From Streptomyces flaveolus (GTDB taxonomy: Bacteria > Actinomycetota > Actinomycetes > Streptomycetales > Streptomycetaceae), in the NCBI RefSeq assembly GCF_014648815.1, contig NZ_BMRV01000002.1, positions 1 through 64,000 of the forward strand: 64,000 bases of DNA. Direction: 5' to 3'. Of the stretch, positions 44,885 to 54,140 are shown piece by piece (the first letter of the stretch is position 1; each line of letters opens with the position of its first letter). The notes beneath the pieces were generated by a model. The model saw nothing but the letters and a program-made list of their open reading frames with translations. It was not told the origin of the DNA and made no database searches. Both the position numbers and the translations under genes were made by a program.

Positions 44885-47800
44885 GTGCGGGGCTACGAGA
44901 GCCAGGAGCGAGAGCCGGCGGCTGACGTCGACCACCTCTCTCGGTTCGAGGCCGAGATGAAGCGGCTGAAGACCGAGCGGGAAAAGGCGATCCAGCACGC
45001 CGAGGACCTCGGCTACCAGGTCGAGGTGCTGCGCGCCAAGCTGCACGAGGCGCGGCGCACCATCATGTCCCGGCCCGCCTTCGACGGCGGCGACATCGGG
45101 TACCAGGCCGAGCAGTTGCTGCGCAACGCGCAGGTGCAGGCGGACCAGCTGCGCGCGGACGCCGAGCGGGAGCTGAGCCAGGCCCGCGCGCAGACCCAGC
45201 GCATCCTCCAGGAGCACGCCGAGCAGGCCGCCCGGCTCCAGGCCGAGCTGCACCAGGAGGCGGTGACCCGGCGCCAGCAGCTCGACCAGGAGCTGGCCGA
45301 GCGCCGGCAGACCGTCGAGTCGCACGTCAACGAGAACGTGGCCTGGGCGGAGCAGCTGCGCGCCCGCACGGAGCAGCAGGCCCGCCGGCTGCTCGACGAG
45401 TCCCGCGCCGAGGCCGAGCAGGCCCTGGCCGCGGCCCGCGCGGAGGCCGAACGGCTGACCTCCGAGGCCCGCCAGCGGCTGCGCAACGACGCCGAGACGG
45501 CGCGCGCCGAGGCCGAGCAGCTCCTGCGCCGCGCCCGCGCGGACGCCGAACGGCTGCTGAACGCCGCCTCCACGCAGGCGCAGGAGGCCACCGACCACGC
45601 CGAGCAGCTGCGCAGCTCCACGGCGAGCGAGTCGGAGTCCGCGCGCCGGCAGGCCCAGGAGCTGAGCCGGACCGCCGAGCAGCGCATGAGCGAGGCCGAG
45701 GAGGCGCTGCGCAAGGCGCAGACCGAGGCCGAGAAACTGGTCGCCGAGGCCAAGGAGTCCGCGGCCAAGACCCTCGCGAGCGCCGAGTCGGCCAACGAGC
45801 AGCGCACGCGAACGGCCAAGGAGCAGGTCGCCCGGCTGGTCAGCGAGGCCACCAAGGACGCCGAGACCACCAAGGCCGAGGCCGAGCAGCTGGTCGCGGA
45901 CGCCCGCGCCGAGGCCGAGAAGATCGTCGCCGAGGCCGCCGAGAAGGCCCGTACGGTCACCGCCGAGGAGTCGGCCACCCAGCTGTCCAAGGCCGCCAAG
46001 ACCGCCGAGGACGTCCTGAACAAGGCGTCCGAGGAGGCCAAGCGGACCACGAAGGCCGCCGTCGAGGAGGCCGAGCGGATCCGCACCGAGGCCGAGGCGG
46101 AGGCCGACCGGCTGCGGGCCGAGGCGCACGACATCGCCGAGGAGCTCAAGGGCGCGGCGAAGGACGACACCAAGGAGTACCGCGCCAAGACGGTCGAGCT
46201 CCAGGAGGAGGCGCGCCGGCTGCGCGGCGAGGCCGAGCAGCTGCGCGCCGACGCGGTCGCCGAGGGCGAGAAGATCCGCGCCGAGGCCCGCAAGGAGGCC
46301 GTGGCGCAGATCGAGGAGGCGGCGAAGACCGCCGAGGAGCTGCTCGCCAAGGCCAAGGCGGACGCCGACGAGCTGCGGCAGACGGCCACCGCGGACAGCG
46401 AGAAGGTCCGCACCGAGGCGATCGAGCGGGCGACGACCCTGCGCCGCCAGGCCGAGGAGACGCTGGAGCGCACCCGCGCCGAGGCCGAGCGGCACCGCGC
46501 GGAGGCCGCCGAGCGCGCCGAGGAGCTCCAGGCGGACGCCGAGCGTGCCGCCCGCGAGCTGCGCGAGGAGACCGAGCGGGCCGTGGAGGCCCGGCAGGCG
46601 GAGGCCGCCGAGGAGCTGACGCGGCTGCACGGCGAGGCGGAGGAGCGCCGGAGCGCCGCCGAGCAGGCGCTGACCGAGGCCCGTGAGGAGGGCGCGCGGA
46701 TCCGCCGCGAGGCCGCCGAGGAGAGCGAGCGGCTGCGCACGGAGGCCGCGGAGCGGATCCGCGCGCTCCAGCAGCAGGCCGAGACGGAGGCCGAGCGGCT
46801 GCGCACCGAGGCGGCCGCCGACGCCTCCGCGTTCCGCGCGGAGGGCGAGGCCGTCGCCGTACGGCTGCGGTCGGAGGCCGCGAGCGAGGCGGAGCGGCTG
46901 AAGTCGGAGGCGCAGGAGAGCGCGGACCGGGTGCGGGCGGAGGCGCAGGCCGCCGCCGAGCGCATCGCCGCCGAGGCGTCCGAGACGCTGGCCGCCGCCC
47001 AGGAGGAGGCCGTCCGGCGCCGCCGCGAGGCCGAGGAGCTGCTGGGTGCCGCCCGGCAGGAGGCGGACCAGGAGCGCGAGCGGGCCCGCGAGCAGAGCGA
47101 GGAACTGCTGGCCTCGGCGCGCAACCGCGTGGAGGAGGCGCAGGCCGAGGCGACCCGGCTGGTCGAGGAGGCCGACCGGCGCGCGACCGAGATGGTGTCG
47201 GCCGCCGAGCAGCACGCCCAGCAGGTACGGGAGTCGGTCGCCGGGCTGCACGAGCAGGCCCAGGAGGAGATCACCGGGCTGCGCAGCGCCGCCGAGCACG
47301 CGGCGGAGCGCACCCGGCGCGAGGCCGAGGAGGAGGCGGACCGGGTCCGCGCCGACGCCTACGCGGAGCGGGAGCGGGCCAGCGAGGACGCCGGCCGGCT
47401 GCGCCGCGAGGCGCAGGAGGAGTCGGAGGCCGCCAAGGCGCTGGCCGAGCGCACGATGTCCGACGCGATCGCGGAGGCCGACCGGATCCGCGCGGACGTG
47501 TCCGAGCACGCCCAGCGGGTGCGCACGGAGGCGTCGGACACGATCGCCGAGGCGGAGCAGAGCGCGGCGCGCACCCGGGCGGACGCCCGCGAGGACGCCA
47601 ACCGCATCCGTTCCGACGCGGCGACGCAGGCGGACACCCTGATCACGGAGGCTCGGTCCGAGGCCGAGCGGCTCACCACGGAGACGGCCGCCGAGACCGA
47701 CCGGATCCGCACGGAGACGGTCGCGGAGGCGGAGCGGGTCCGCACCGAGGCGGCGGCCGAGGCCGAGCGGCTGCGCTCGGAGGCGGCCGGTGAGGCGGAG

Positions 47801-48865
47801 CGGCTGCGCACGGAGTCGGTCGCCGAGGCCGACCGGGTCCGGGCCGAGGCGAGCGCCCAGGCGGAACGGCTGCTGTCGGAGGCCGGCGGGGAGGCGGAGC
47901 GGCTGCGGGCCGAGGCCGCCGAGGCGGTCGGCTCCGCGCAGCAGCACGCCGAGCGGATCCGCACCGAGGCGGAGCGGCTCAAGGCCGAGGCGGCGGCGGA
48001 GGCCGAACGGGTCACGACGGCCGCCCGCGAGGAGTCCGAGCGCACCCTGGACGAGGCCCGCAAGGACGCCAACAAGCGGCGTTCGGAGGCGGCCGAGCAG
48101 GTCGACACGCTCATCACGGAGACCACGGCCGAGGCCGACAAGCTGCTCACCGAGGCCCAGCAGCAGGCCCAGAAGACCACCGCGGACGCCGAGTCGCAGG
48201 CCGACACGATGGTCGGCGCGGCCCGTACGGAGGCCGACCGGATCGTCGCCGAGGCGACGGTCGAGGGCAACACCCGGGTGGAGAAGGCCCGTGCGGACGC
48301 GGACGAGCTGCTCGTCGGTGCCCGGCGGGACGCGACGGCCATAAGGGAGCGGGCGGAGGAGCTGCGCGAGCGCCTCACCTCCGAGATCGAGGAGCTGCAC
48401 GAGCGGGCCCGCCGCGAGGCCGCCGAGACGATGAAGTCGGCCGGCGACCGGTGCGACGCGCTCATCAAGGCCGCCGAGGAGCAGCTCGCCAAGGCGGAGG
48501 CGAAGGCCAAGGAGCTGGTGTCGGAGGCCAACTCCGAGGCCGGCAAGGTGCGCATCGCCGCCGTCAAGAAGGCCGAGGGGCTGCTGAAGGAGGCCGAGCA
48601 GAAGAAGGCCTCGCTGGTCCGGGAGGCCGAGGAGCTCAAGGCCGAGGCGGTCCGGGAGGCCCGGCGCACGGTCGAGGAGGGCAAGCGCGAGCTGGAGATC
48701 CTGGTGCGGCGCCGCGAGGACATCAACGCGGAGATCTCGCGGGTGCAGGACGTGCTGGAGGCGCTGGAGTCCTTCGAGGCCCCGGCGGGCGGCAAGGACA
48801 GCGGAGTGAAGGCCGGTGCGACGGTCGGCGCCCCCCGTTCGGGTGGCAAGTCGTCAGACGGCTAG
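44885..48865 (+). CDS. scy: Scy, long coiled-coil polarity/scaffold protein
   Basis: A 1,326-residue almost wholly coiled-coil protein, equal in length to S. coelicolor Scy. It begins VRGYESQEREPAADVDHLSR then FEAEMKRLKTEREKAIQHAEDLGYQ; from about residue 100 to 1250 it consists of Ala/Glu/Arg-rich repeats of the type AEAERLRTEA with hendecad-like spacing. The C terminus has VRRREDINAEISRVQDVLEA and a short disordered end. GTG 44885 gives the length of known Scy; an in-frame TTG at 44855 is less likely. Scy organises tip growth with DivIVA and FilP at hyphal tips. It lies directly upstream of filP, as in other Streptomyces. Confidence 0.97.
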   Translation: MRGYESQEREPAADVDHLSRFEAEMKRLKTEREKAIQHAEDLGYQVEVLRAKLHEARRTIMSRPAFDGGDIGYQAEQLLRNAQVQADQLRADAERELSQARAQTQRILQEHAEQAARLQAELHQEAVTRRQQLDQELAERRQTVESHVNENVAWAEQLRARTEQQARRLLDESRAEAEQALAAARAEAERLTSEARQRLRNDAETARAEAEQLLRRARADAERLLNAASTQAQEATDHAEQLRSSTASESESARRQAQELSRTAEQRMSEAEEALRKAQTEAEKLVAEAKESAAKTLASAESANEQRTRTAKEQVARLVSEATKDAETTKAEAEQLVADARAEAEKIVAEAAEKARTVTAEESATQLSKAAKTAEDVLNKASEEAKRTTKAAVEEAERIRTEAEAEADRLRAEAHDIAEELKGAAKDDTKEYRAKTVELQEEARRLRGEAEQLRADAVAEGEKIRAEARKEAVAQIEEAAKTAEELLAKAKADADELRQTATADSEKVRTEAIERATTLRRQAEETLERTRAEAERHRAEAAERAEELQADAERAARELREETERAVEARQAEAAEELTRLHGEAEERRSAAEQALTEAREEGARIRREAAEESERLRTEAAERIRALQQQAETEAERLRTEAAADASAFRAEGEAVAVRLRSEAASEAERLKSEAQESADRVRAEAQAAAERIAAEASETLAAAQEEAVRRRREAEELLGAARQEADQERERAREQSEELLASARNRVEEAQAEATRLVEEADRRATEMVSAAEQHAQQVRESVAGLHEQAQEEITGLRSAAEHAAERTRREAEEEADRVRADAYAERERASEDAGRLRREAQEESEAAKALAERTMSDAIAEADRIRADVSEHAQRVRTEASDTIAEAEQSAARTRADAREDANRIRSDAATQADTLITEARSEAERLTTETAAETDRIRTETVAEAERVRTEAAAEAERLRSEAAGEAERLRTESVAEADRVRAEASAQAERLLSEAGGEAERLRAEAAEAVGSAQQHAERIRTEAERLKAEAAAEAERVTTAAREESERTLDEARKDANKRRSEAAEQVDTLITETTAEADKLLTEAQQQAQKTTADAESQADTMVGAARTEADRIVAEATVEGNTRVEKARADADELLVGARRDATAIRERAEELRERLTSEIEELHERARREAAETMKSAGDRCDALIKAAEEQLAKAEAKAKELVSEANSEAGKVRIAAVKKAEGLLKEAEQKKASLVREAEELKAEAVREARRTVEEGKRELEILVRRREDINAEISRVQDVLEALESFEAPAGGKDSGVKAGATVGAPRSGGKSSDG

Positions 48866-49004
48866 CGTGCGGGGTGGTTTCCGTGTCTCCTGGAAGGCTC
48901 TGCCTCACCCTCCGTCTTGACCTTTGACCTGAACTTTGGCAAGCCGTCCGTGTGTTAGCCACTCAAAAGAGGTGTCATTCTCCAGATCAAACACGCATCC
49001 GCTC

Positions 49005-49032
49005 GATGACACACCGCATTGGCGCCTAGGAT
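49005..49032 (+). promoter_or_regulatory. candidate filP promoter
   Basis: TAGGAT (49027-49032) is a good -10 box with a weak GATGAC at -35 (16-bp spacer). GTGTCAT (48972-48978) and ATGACAC (49006-49012) form an inverted repeat around it, a possible regulator site. The 208-bp scy-filP gap is otherwise without genes. Confidence 0.45.
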
Positions 49033-49073
49033 TCCCTCTATCACCTCACCCGGTCTCTTTCGACAGGAACCCC

Positions 49074-50009
49074 ATGAGCGACACTTCCCCCTACGGCTTC
49101 GAGCACGTGCGGCGTGGGTACGACCGCGCTCAGGTGGACGAGTACATCTCCAAGATCATTTCTGATCGCGACAGCGCTTTCTCCCGCATCACCGCTCTGG
49201 AAAAGCGCATCGAGGAGCTCCACCTCGAGACCCAGAACGCCCAGGCCCAGGTCAACGACGCCGAGCCGTCGTACGCCGGACTCGGTGCGCGGGTCGAGAA
49301 GATCCTGCGCCTCGCCGAGGAGGAGGCGAAGGACCTGCGGGAGGAGGCCCGGCGCGCGGCCGAGCAGCACCGCGAGCTCGCCGAGTCGGCGGCCCAGCAG
49401 GTGCGCAACGACGCCGAGTCGTACGCCGCGGAGCGCAAGGCCAAGGCCGAGGACGAGGGCGTCCGGATCGTCGAGAAGGCCAAGAGCGACGCGTCGCAGC
49501 TGCGTTCCGAGGCGCAGAAGGACGCGCAGTCCAAGCGCGAGGAGGCGGACGCCCTCTTCGAGGAGACCCGCGCCAAGGCCGCGCAGGCCGCCGCCGACTT
49601 CGAGACGAACCTGGCCAAGCGCCGCGAGCAGTCCGAGCGCGACCTGGCCTCCCGTCAGGCCAAGGCCGAGAAGCGCCTCGCGGAGATCGAGCACCGCGCG
49701 GAGCAGCTGCGCCTGGAGGCGGAGAAGCTGCGCACGGACGCCGAGCGCCGCGCCCGCCAGACCGTCGAGACGGCGCAGCGTCAGGCCGAGGACATCGTGG
49801 CCGACGCCAACGCCAAGGCCGACCGCATCCGTTCCGAGTCGGAGCGCGAGCTCGCCGCCCTCACCAACCGCCGCGACTCCATCAACGCGCAGCTGACCAA
49901 CGTGCGCGAGATGCTGGCGACCCTCACGGGCGCCGCGGTGGCCGCCGCCGGCACGCCGGCCGAGGACGAGCCGGTCTCCCGCGGGGTGCCGGCCCAGCAG
50001 TCCCGCTGA
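49074..50009 (+). CDS. filP: FilP, intermediate filament-like coiled-coil protein
   Basis: A 311-residue coiled-coil protein. The N terminus PYGFEHVRRGYDRAQVDEYI resembles the DivIVA-type membrane/tip-binding motif. Residues 40-290 are heptad/hendecad coiled coil (KRIEELHLETQNAQ, EAKDLREEARRAAEQHREL, RQTVETAQRQAEDIVADANA). The end LTNRRDSINAQLTNVREMLA resembles the Scy C terminus, followed by a short disordered tail. ATG 49074 is supported by AGGAAC and by FilP length. FilP forms filaments and works with Scy and DivIVA at growing tips. Confidence 0.97.
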   Translation: MSDTSPYGFEHVRRGYDRAQVDEYISKIISDRDSAFSRITALEKRIEELHLETQNAQAQVNDAEPSYAGLGARVEKILRLAEEEAKDLREEARRAAEQHRELAESAAQQVRNDAESYAAERKAKAEDEGVRIVEKAKSDASQLRSEAQKDAQSKREEADALFEETRAKAAQAAADFETNLAKRREQSERDLASRQAKAEKRLAEIEHRAEQLRLEAEKLRTDAERRARQTVETAQRQAEDIVADANAKADRIRSESERELAALTNRRDSINAQLTNVREMLATLTGAAVAAAGTPAEDEPVSRGVPAQQSR

Positions 50010-50049
50010 CGCCGGGACACGGTCCGGCCGGACAAGAGCAGAACACGGT

Positions 50050-50085
50050 CGAAGCCTTCTGCCACTGGGGTGGCAGGGGGCTTCG
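50050..50085 (+). terminator. hairpin after filP
   Basis: Nested arms CGAAGCC/GGCTTCG and CTGCCAC/GTGGCAG form a strong interrupted stem between 50050 and 50085, 40 bases after the filP stop and just before the ABC promoter. There is no T-run. Confidence 0.65.
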
Positions 50086-50106
50086 TCCCGTTCTAGCGTG
50101 GGCCGC

Positions 50107-51114
50107 ATGATCGAGCTCGAGGGGCTGACCAAGCGGTACGGCGAGAAGGTGGCGGTCAACAACCTCACGTTCACCGTCAGACCCGGCATCATCACCGGCT
50201 TCCTCGGGCCGAACGGTGCGGGCAAGTCGACCACCATGCGGATGGTGCTGGGCCTGGACCGGCCCACCGCCGGCGACGTCCGCATCGACGGCCGCCGCTA
50301 CGACCAGTTGAAGGACCCGCTCACCTACATCGGCGCCCTGCTGGACGCCAAGGCGATGCACGGCGGACGCAGCGCCTACAACCATCTGCTGTGCCTGGCG
50401 CAGGCCAACGGGATCCCGCCCCGAAGGGTCCACGAGGTGCTGGACACCGTCGGTCTGACGGCGGTCGCGAAGAAGAAGGCCAAGGGTTTCTCGCTCGGCA
50501 TGGGCCAGCGGCTCGGCATCGCCGGCGCGCTGCTCGGCGACCCCCGGATCCTGATGTTCGACGAGCCGGTCAACGGCCTGGACCCCGAGGGCATCCACTG
50601 GATCCGCAATCTGATGAAGACGCTGGCCGCCCAGGGCCGTACGGTCTTCGTCTCCTCCCATCTGATGAGCGAGATGGCGCTGACCGCCGACCATCTGGTC
50701 GTCATCGGCCAGGGCAGGCTGCTGGCGGACACCTCGATGGCCGAGTTCATCGAGGAGAACTCGCGCAGCTACGTCCGGATCCGCACCCCGCAGCGGGAGC
50801 GGCTGCTCGACGTGCTGCACGGCGCGGGGATCACGGTCGTCGAGAGCGGCGCCGAGGTCCTGGAGGTGGACGGCGACAAGTCGGAGGCGATCGGCGAACT
50901 GGCGGCGCGGAACCAGATCGTGCTGCACGAGCTGAGCCCGCAGCGGGCCTCGCTGGAGGAGGCGTTCATGCAGCTGACGGCGGAGTCGGTGGAGTACCAC
51001 GCGCACGACGGGCAGCCGCTCGGGGCGGCGCCCGGAGCAGGGGCGGAGCCGGGCGGACAGCGGGGCGGACAGCAGCGGGCACAGCAGTGGGGCAGCGACT
51101 GGAGGCAGCGATGA
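50107..51114 (+). CDS. ABC exporter ATP-binding protein (pair 1)
   Basis: A 335-residue ABC ATPase. Walker A is GPNGAGKSTTMRMVLGLD, signature KGFSLGMGQRLGIAGALL, Walker B ILMFDEPVNGLDPEGIHW and the H-loop FVSSHLMSEM. The C terminus adds an accessory domain and a Gly/Gln-rich tail (about 300-335). ATG 50107 lies 7 nt after TAGCGT, suggesting a leaderless mRNA; an in-frame GTG lies at 50098. The stop overlaps the permease start by 4 bases. It is a clear tandem paralogue of 52005-53267 and resembles the bacitracin/antibiotic-type (BcrA-like) exporters; substrate unknown. Confidence 0.93.
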   Translation: MIELEGLTKRYGEKVAVNNLTFTVRPGIITGFLGPNGAGKSTTMRMVLGLDRPTAGDVRIDGRRYDQLKDPLTYIGALLDAKAMHGGRSAYNHLLCLAQANGIPPRRVHEVLDTVGLTAVAKKKAKGFSLGMGQRLGIAGALLGDPRILMFDEPVNGLDPEGIHWIRNLMKTLAAQGRTVFVSSHLMSEMALTADHLVVIGQGRLLADTSMAEFIEENSRSYVRIRTPQRERLLDVLHGAGITVVESGAEVLEVDGDKSEAIGELAARNQIVLHELSPQRASLEEAFMQLTAESVEYHAHDGQPLGAAPGAGAEPGGQRGGQQRAQQWGSDWRQR

Positions 51115-51887
51115 GCACGGCCGCGACACAGGTCGTCCGGTCCGAGTGGACCAAGATCCGGTCGGTGGCTTCCACGGTGTGGACGCTGTCCCTGGCCGTG
51201 GTCGTCACCGTCGCCCTCGGCATGCTGATCTCGGCCCTGTCGAAGAACGAGTTCGGCGACATGAGCGAGCGGGACCGGCTCTCCTTCGACCCGACCTTCA
51301 TCAGCTTCGCCGGGATGAGTCTCGGTCAGCTCGCGATGATCGTCTTCGGGGTGCTGGTGGTGGCGAACGAGTACAGCTCCGGCATGATCCGCACCTCGCT
51401 GGCGGCCGTGCCGCAGCGCGGCACCTTCCTGTTCAGCAAGATCGCCGTGGCCACCGGTCTCGCCTTCGTCGTCGCCATGATCACCAGCTTCGTCGCCTTC
51501 TTCCTCGGGCAGGCGATGCTCGGCGACCTCAAGGCGTCGATCGGCGATCCGGGCGTGCTGCGGGCGGTCATCGGCGGCGGCCTCTACATGACCCTCATCG
51601 CGATGTTCTCGATGGGTGTCGCCGCGATGCTGCGCTCACCGATGCTGTCGCTCGGCATCCTGATGCCGTTCTTCTTCCTGATCTCCAACATCCTGGGCAA
51701 CGTCGACGTGACCAAGAAGGTCGGCCAGTTCCTGCCGGACCAGGCCGGCAGCAAGATCATGCAGGTGGTGACACCGCTCGACGACGACACCCCGTACGGC
51801 CCGTGGGGCGGCCTCGGGATCATGGCGCTGTGGGTGGTGGCGGCGCTCGTCGGCGGCTACCTCGTGCTGAAGCGGCGGGACGCCTAG
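51111..51887 (+). CDS. ABC-2-type exporter permease (pair 1)
   Basis: A 258-residue membrane protein with about six transmembrane segments, the first after RSEWTKIRSVASTVWTLSLA. The SEWTKIRSV motif near the N terminus is typical of Streptomyces ABC-2 permeases. ATG 51111 overlaps the ATPase stop (ATGA) and follows GGAGG. Works with the ATPase upstream. Substrate unknown. Confidence 0.93.
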   Translation: MSTAATQVVRSEWTKIRSVASTVWTLSLAVVVTVALGMLISALSKNEFGDMSERDRLSFDPTFISFAGMSLGQLAMIVFGVLVVANEYSSGMIRTSLAAVPQRGTFLFSKIAVATGLAFVVAMITSFVAFFLGQAMLGDLKASIGDPGVLRAVIGGGLYMTLIAMFSMGVAAMLRSPMLSLGILMPFFFLISNILGNVDVTKKVGQFLPDQAGSKIMQVVTPLDDDTPYGPWGGLGIMALWVVAALVGGYLVLKRRDA

Positions 51888-52004
51888 GAAGGGCGGCCGG
51901 TTTTTTTACCTGGACTTGAGGGGAACCGTCAGCGCCTCGATATCCTCCTAACCCTTACGGGGGCGTGTGCCCCGCTGTCCTGAACCTTTCGATGGGTGCG
52001 GAGC

Positions 52005-53267
52005 ATGATCGAGGCAGTCGGCCTGACCAAGCGCTACGGCGACAAGACCGCTGTGTACAACCTGTCCTTCCAGGTGCGGCCCGGTGCCGTCACCGGCTTC
52101 CTCGGACCCAACGGCTCCGGCAAGTCGACGACGATGCGCATGATCCTCGGCCTGGACAACCCGACCGCGGGACACGTGACGATCGGCGGCCACCCGTACC
52201 GCAGGCTCCCCAACGCCCCCCGCCAGGTCGGCGCGCTGCTCGACGCCAAGGCCGTGCACGGCGGCCGGTCCGCCCGCAACCACCTGCTGAGCCTGGCCCA
52301 GCTGTCGGGCATCCCCGCCCGGCGCGTGGACGAGGTGCTCGGCGTGGTCGGCCTCCAGGACGTGGCCAAGCGGCGCTCCAAGGGCTTCTCCCTCGGCATG
52401 GGCCAGCGGCTCGGCATCGCCGCCGCGCTGCTCGGCGACCCCCAGGTGCTCCTCTTCGACGAGCCGGTCAACGGCCTGGACCCCGAGGGCATCCTCTGGG
52501 TGCGGAACCTGATGAAGGCGCTCGCGGCCGAGGGCCGTACGGTCTTCGTCTCCTCGCACCTGATGAGCGAGATGGCGTTGACCGCCGACCACCTGATCGT
52601 CATCGGGCGCGGCCAGCTGCTCGCCGACATGAGCGTGACGGCCTTCATCTCGGCGAACTCCGCCGACTTCGCGCGGGTGCGCACGCCGGACACCGATCCG
52701 CAGCTGCGCGAGAAGCTGACGTCCGCACTGACCGAGGCGGGCGGGCACGTGCTCCCCGAGCAGGACGGGGCGCTGCGGGTGACCGGCCTGGCGCTGCCCC
52801 GGATCAGCGACATCGCGCACGAGTCCGACGTACGGCTGTGGGAGCTGTCGCCGCACCAGGCCTCGCTGGAGGAGGCGTACATGCGGATGACACAGGGCGC
52901 CGTCGACTACCGGTCGACCATCGACCAGAAGGCCGGGCTCCAGCAGCCGCTGCCGCCCGGCGCGCAGCCGGCGATGCCGGTGCCCGGGCAGGGCCAGCCC
53001 GGCTGGTACGCCCCGCCGCCGCCCCACCCGGGCGGTCAGCCCGCGCCCGCGCCGCAGGGCCCGCCCGGCCAGGCCCCCGCGGGCCCGTACGGCGGCCCGG
53101 CCGCACCCGCCGCGCCCGCGGCCGGCACGCCGTCGGACAACCCGTACGCGCAGCCGTCCCCGGCGGCCCCCGCGACTCCTCCGGACGCCCCCTCGCCCGC
53201 TCCCGCCGCCCCGGCTCCCGCCCCCGCGCCCGTCACCGACCCGATCCAGTCCGAGGACGCCCGATGA
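52005..53267 (+). CDS. ABC exporter ATP-binding protein (pair 2) with Pro/Ala-rich tail
   Basis: A 420-residue paralogue of the pair 1 ATPase: MIEAVGLTKRYGDKTAVYNL, Walker A GPNGSGKSTTMRMILGLD, signature KGFSLGMGQRLGIAAALL, Walker B LLFDEPVNGLDPEGILW, FVSSHLMSEMALTADHL. The last ~115 residues are Pro/Ala/Gly-rich and predicted disordered (APPPPHPGGQPAPAPQGPPG). GTG 51996 is an alternative start three codons earlier; ATG 52005 aligns with the pair 1 start. Stop overlaps the permease start. Confidence 0.92.
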   Translation: MIEAVGLTKRYGDKTAVYNLSFQVRPGAVTGFLGPNGSGKSTTMRMILGLDNPTAGHVTIGGHPYRRLPNAPRQVGALLDAKAVHGGRSARNHLLSLAQLSGIPARRVDEVLGVVGLQDVAKRRSKGFSLGMGQRLGIAAALLGDPQVLLFDEPVNGLDPEGILWVRNLMKALAAEGRTVFVSSHLMSEMALTADHLIVIGRGQLLADMSVTAFISANSADFARVRTPDTDPQLREKLTSALTEAGGHVLPEQDGALRVTGLALPRISDIAHESDVRLWELSPHQASLEEAYMRMTQGAVDYRSTIDQKAGLQQPLPPGAQPAMPVPGQGQPGWYAPPPPHPGGQPAPAPQGPPGQAPAGPYGGPAAPAAPAAGTPSDNPYAQPSPAAPATPPDAPSPAPAAPAPAPAPVTDPIQSEDAR

Positions 53268-54133
53268 GCACGCCCCAGTCCCCGATGCCGCAGGCCGCAC
53301 CCGAGTGGCAGGCGGCGCCCGGTTCGCCGTACCCCACCTACACCTCTCCGATCCCGGTGGTGCGCACGCATCTCGGGCACGCGCTGGCCTCCGAGTGGAC
53401 CAAGATCAGGTCGGTGCGCTCGACGATGTGGACGCTGGGCGTGTTCGTCCTGCTGGTCCTCGGCATCGGCACGCTGACCGGAGTGGTGGTGGCGAACTCC
53501 ACCACGGACGCGTCCGGCGAGAGCGCGCTCAGCCTCGGCTTCTTCGGTCTGCTGCTCGGCAGCATGTGCGTCATCACGCTCGGCGTGCTGACCACCGCCT
53601 CGGAGTACGGGACCGGCATGATCCGCACGACGATGACCGCCTGCCCCAGCCGCGGCCGGGTGCTCGCCGCGAAGGCGATCGTCTTCTTCCTGGTCGCGTT
53701 CGTGGTGACGCTGGTGTCCGCGACGCTGGTCGCCCTGCTGCACGTGGCCCTGCTGGAGGACCACGGCGCGGTGTCGCCCTCCGGCGAGGAGTGGCTGAAG
53801 GGCACCGTGGGCGTCTCGTTCTACGTCGCGCTGCTCGGGCTGGTCTCGCTCGCCGTCGGCTCCGTCGTCCGGCACTCGGCGGGGGCCATCACCCTCATGA
53901 TCGGGGCCGTGCTCGCGCCGCTGGTGATCGCGCTGTTCATGTTCTCGCGGTCCCTGGAGGACGTGCGCACCGCCCTGTTCGAGTACTCGATCCCGAACCA
54001 GATGAGCATCTTCTACACCAACTCGCTCACGGAGTCCGGCCCGTCCGGCTGGGACCCGCTGTGGATCATGCTCGTGGTGACGGCCGCCGTGTTCGCCGGT
54101 GCCTTCGCCCTGCTCCAGAAGCGGGACGTCTGA
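53264..54133 (+). CDS. ABC-2-type exporter permease (pair 2)
   Basis: A 289-residue paralogue of the pair 1 permease, with a longer Pro-rich cytoplasmic N terminus before ASEWTKIRSVRSTMWTLGVF. About six transmembrane segments follow. ATG 53264 overlaps the ATPase stop (ATGA). The longer disordered regions in both pair 2 proteins suggest they interact with each other or with a common partner. Substrate unknown. Confidence 0.92.
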   Translation: MSTPQSPMPQAAPEWQAAPGSPYPTYTSPIPVVRTHLGHALASEWTKIRSVRSTMWTLGVFVLLVLGIGTLTGVVVANSTTDASGESALSLGFFGLLLGSMCVITLGVLTTASEYGTGMIRTTMTACPSRGRVLAAKAIVFFLVAFVVTLVSATLVALLHVALLEDHGAVSPSGEEWLKGTVGVSFYVALLGLVSLAVGSVVRHSAGAITLMIGAVLAPLVIALFMFSRSLEDVRTALFEYSIPNQMSIFYTNSLTESGPSGWDPLWIMLVVTAAVFAGAFALLQKRDV

Positions 54134-54140
54134 GCGGCGC

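Noticed and set aside
44846..48400. 1184-residue minus-strand frame rich in Leu/Gly/Arg
   Set aside because: It is the antisense shadow of the repetitive scy gene; periodic residues mirror the coiled-coil codons. No start signal or family match.
45100..48600. Possible DNA repeat array or CRISPR-like structure
   Set aside because: The periodicity is at protein level (coiled-coil repeats of Scy); units vary in length and sequence, without identical repeats or unique spacers.
51888..52004. Run of seven T at about 51901-51908 as an intrinsic terminator
   Set aside because: No clear stem lies directly before the T-run; without a hairpin I do not call it a terminator.
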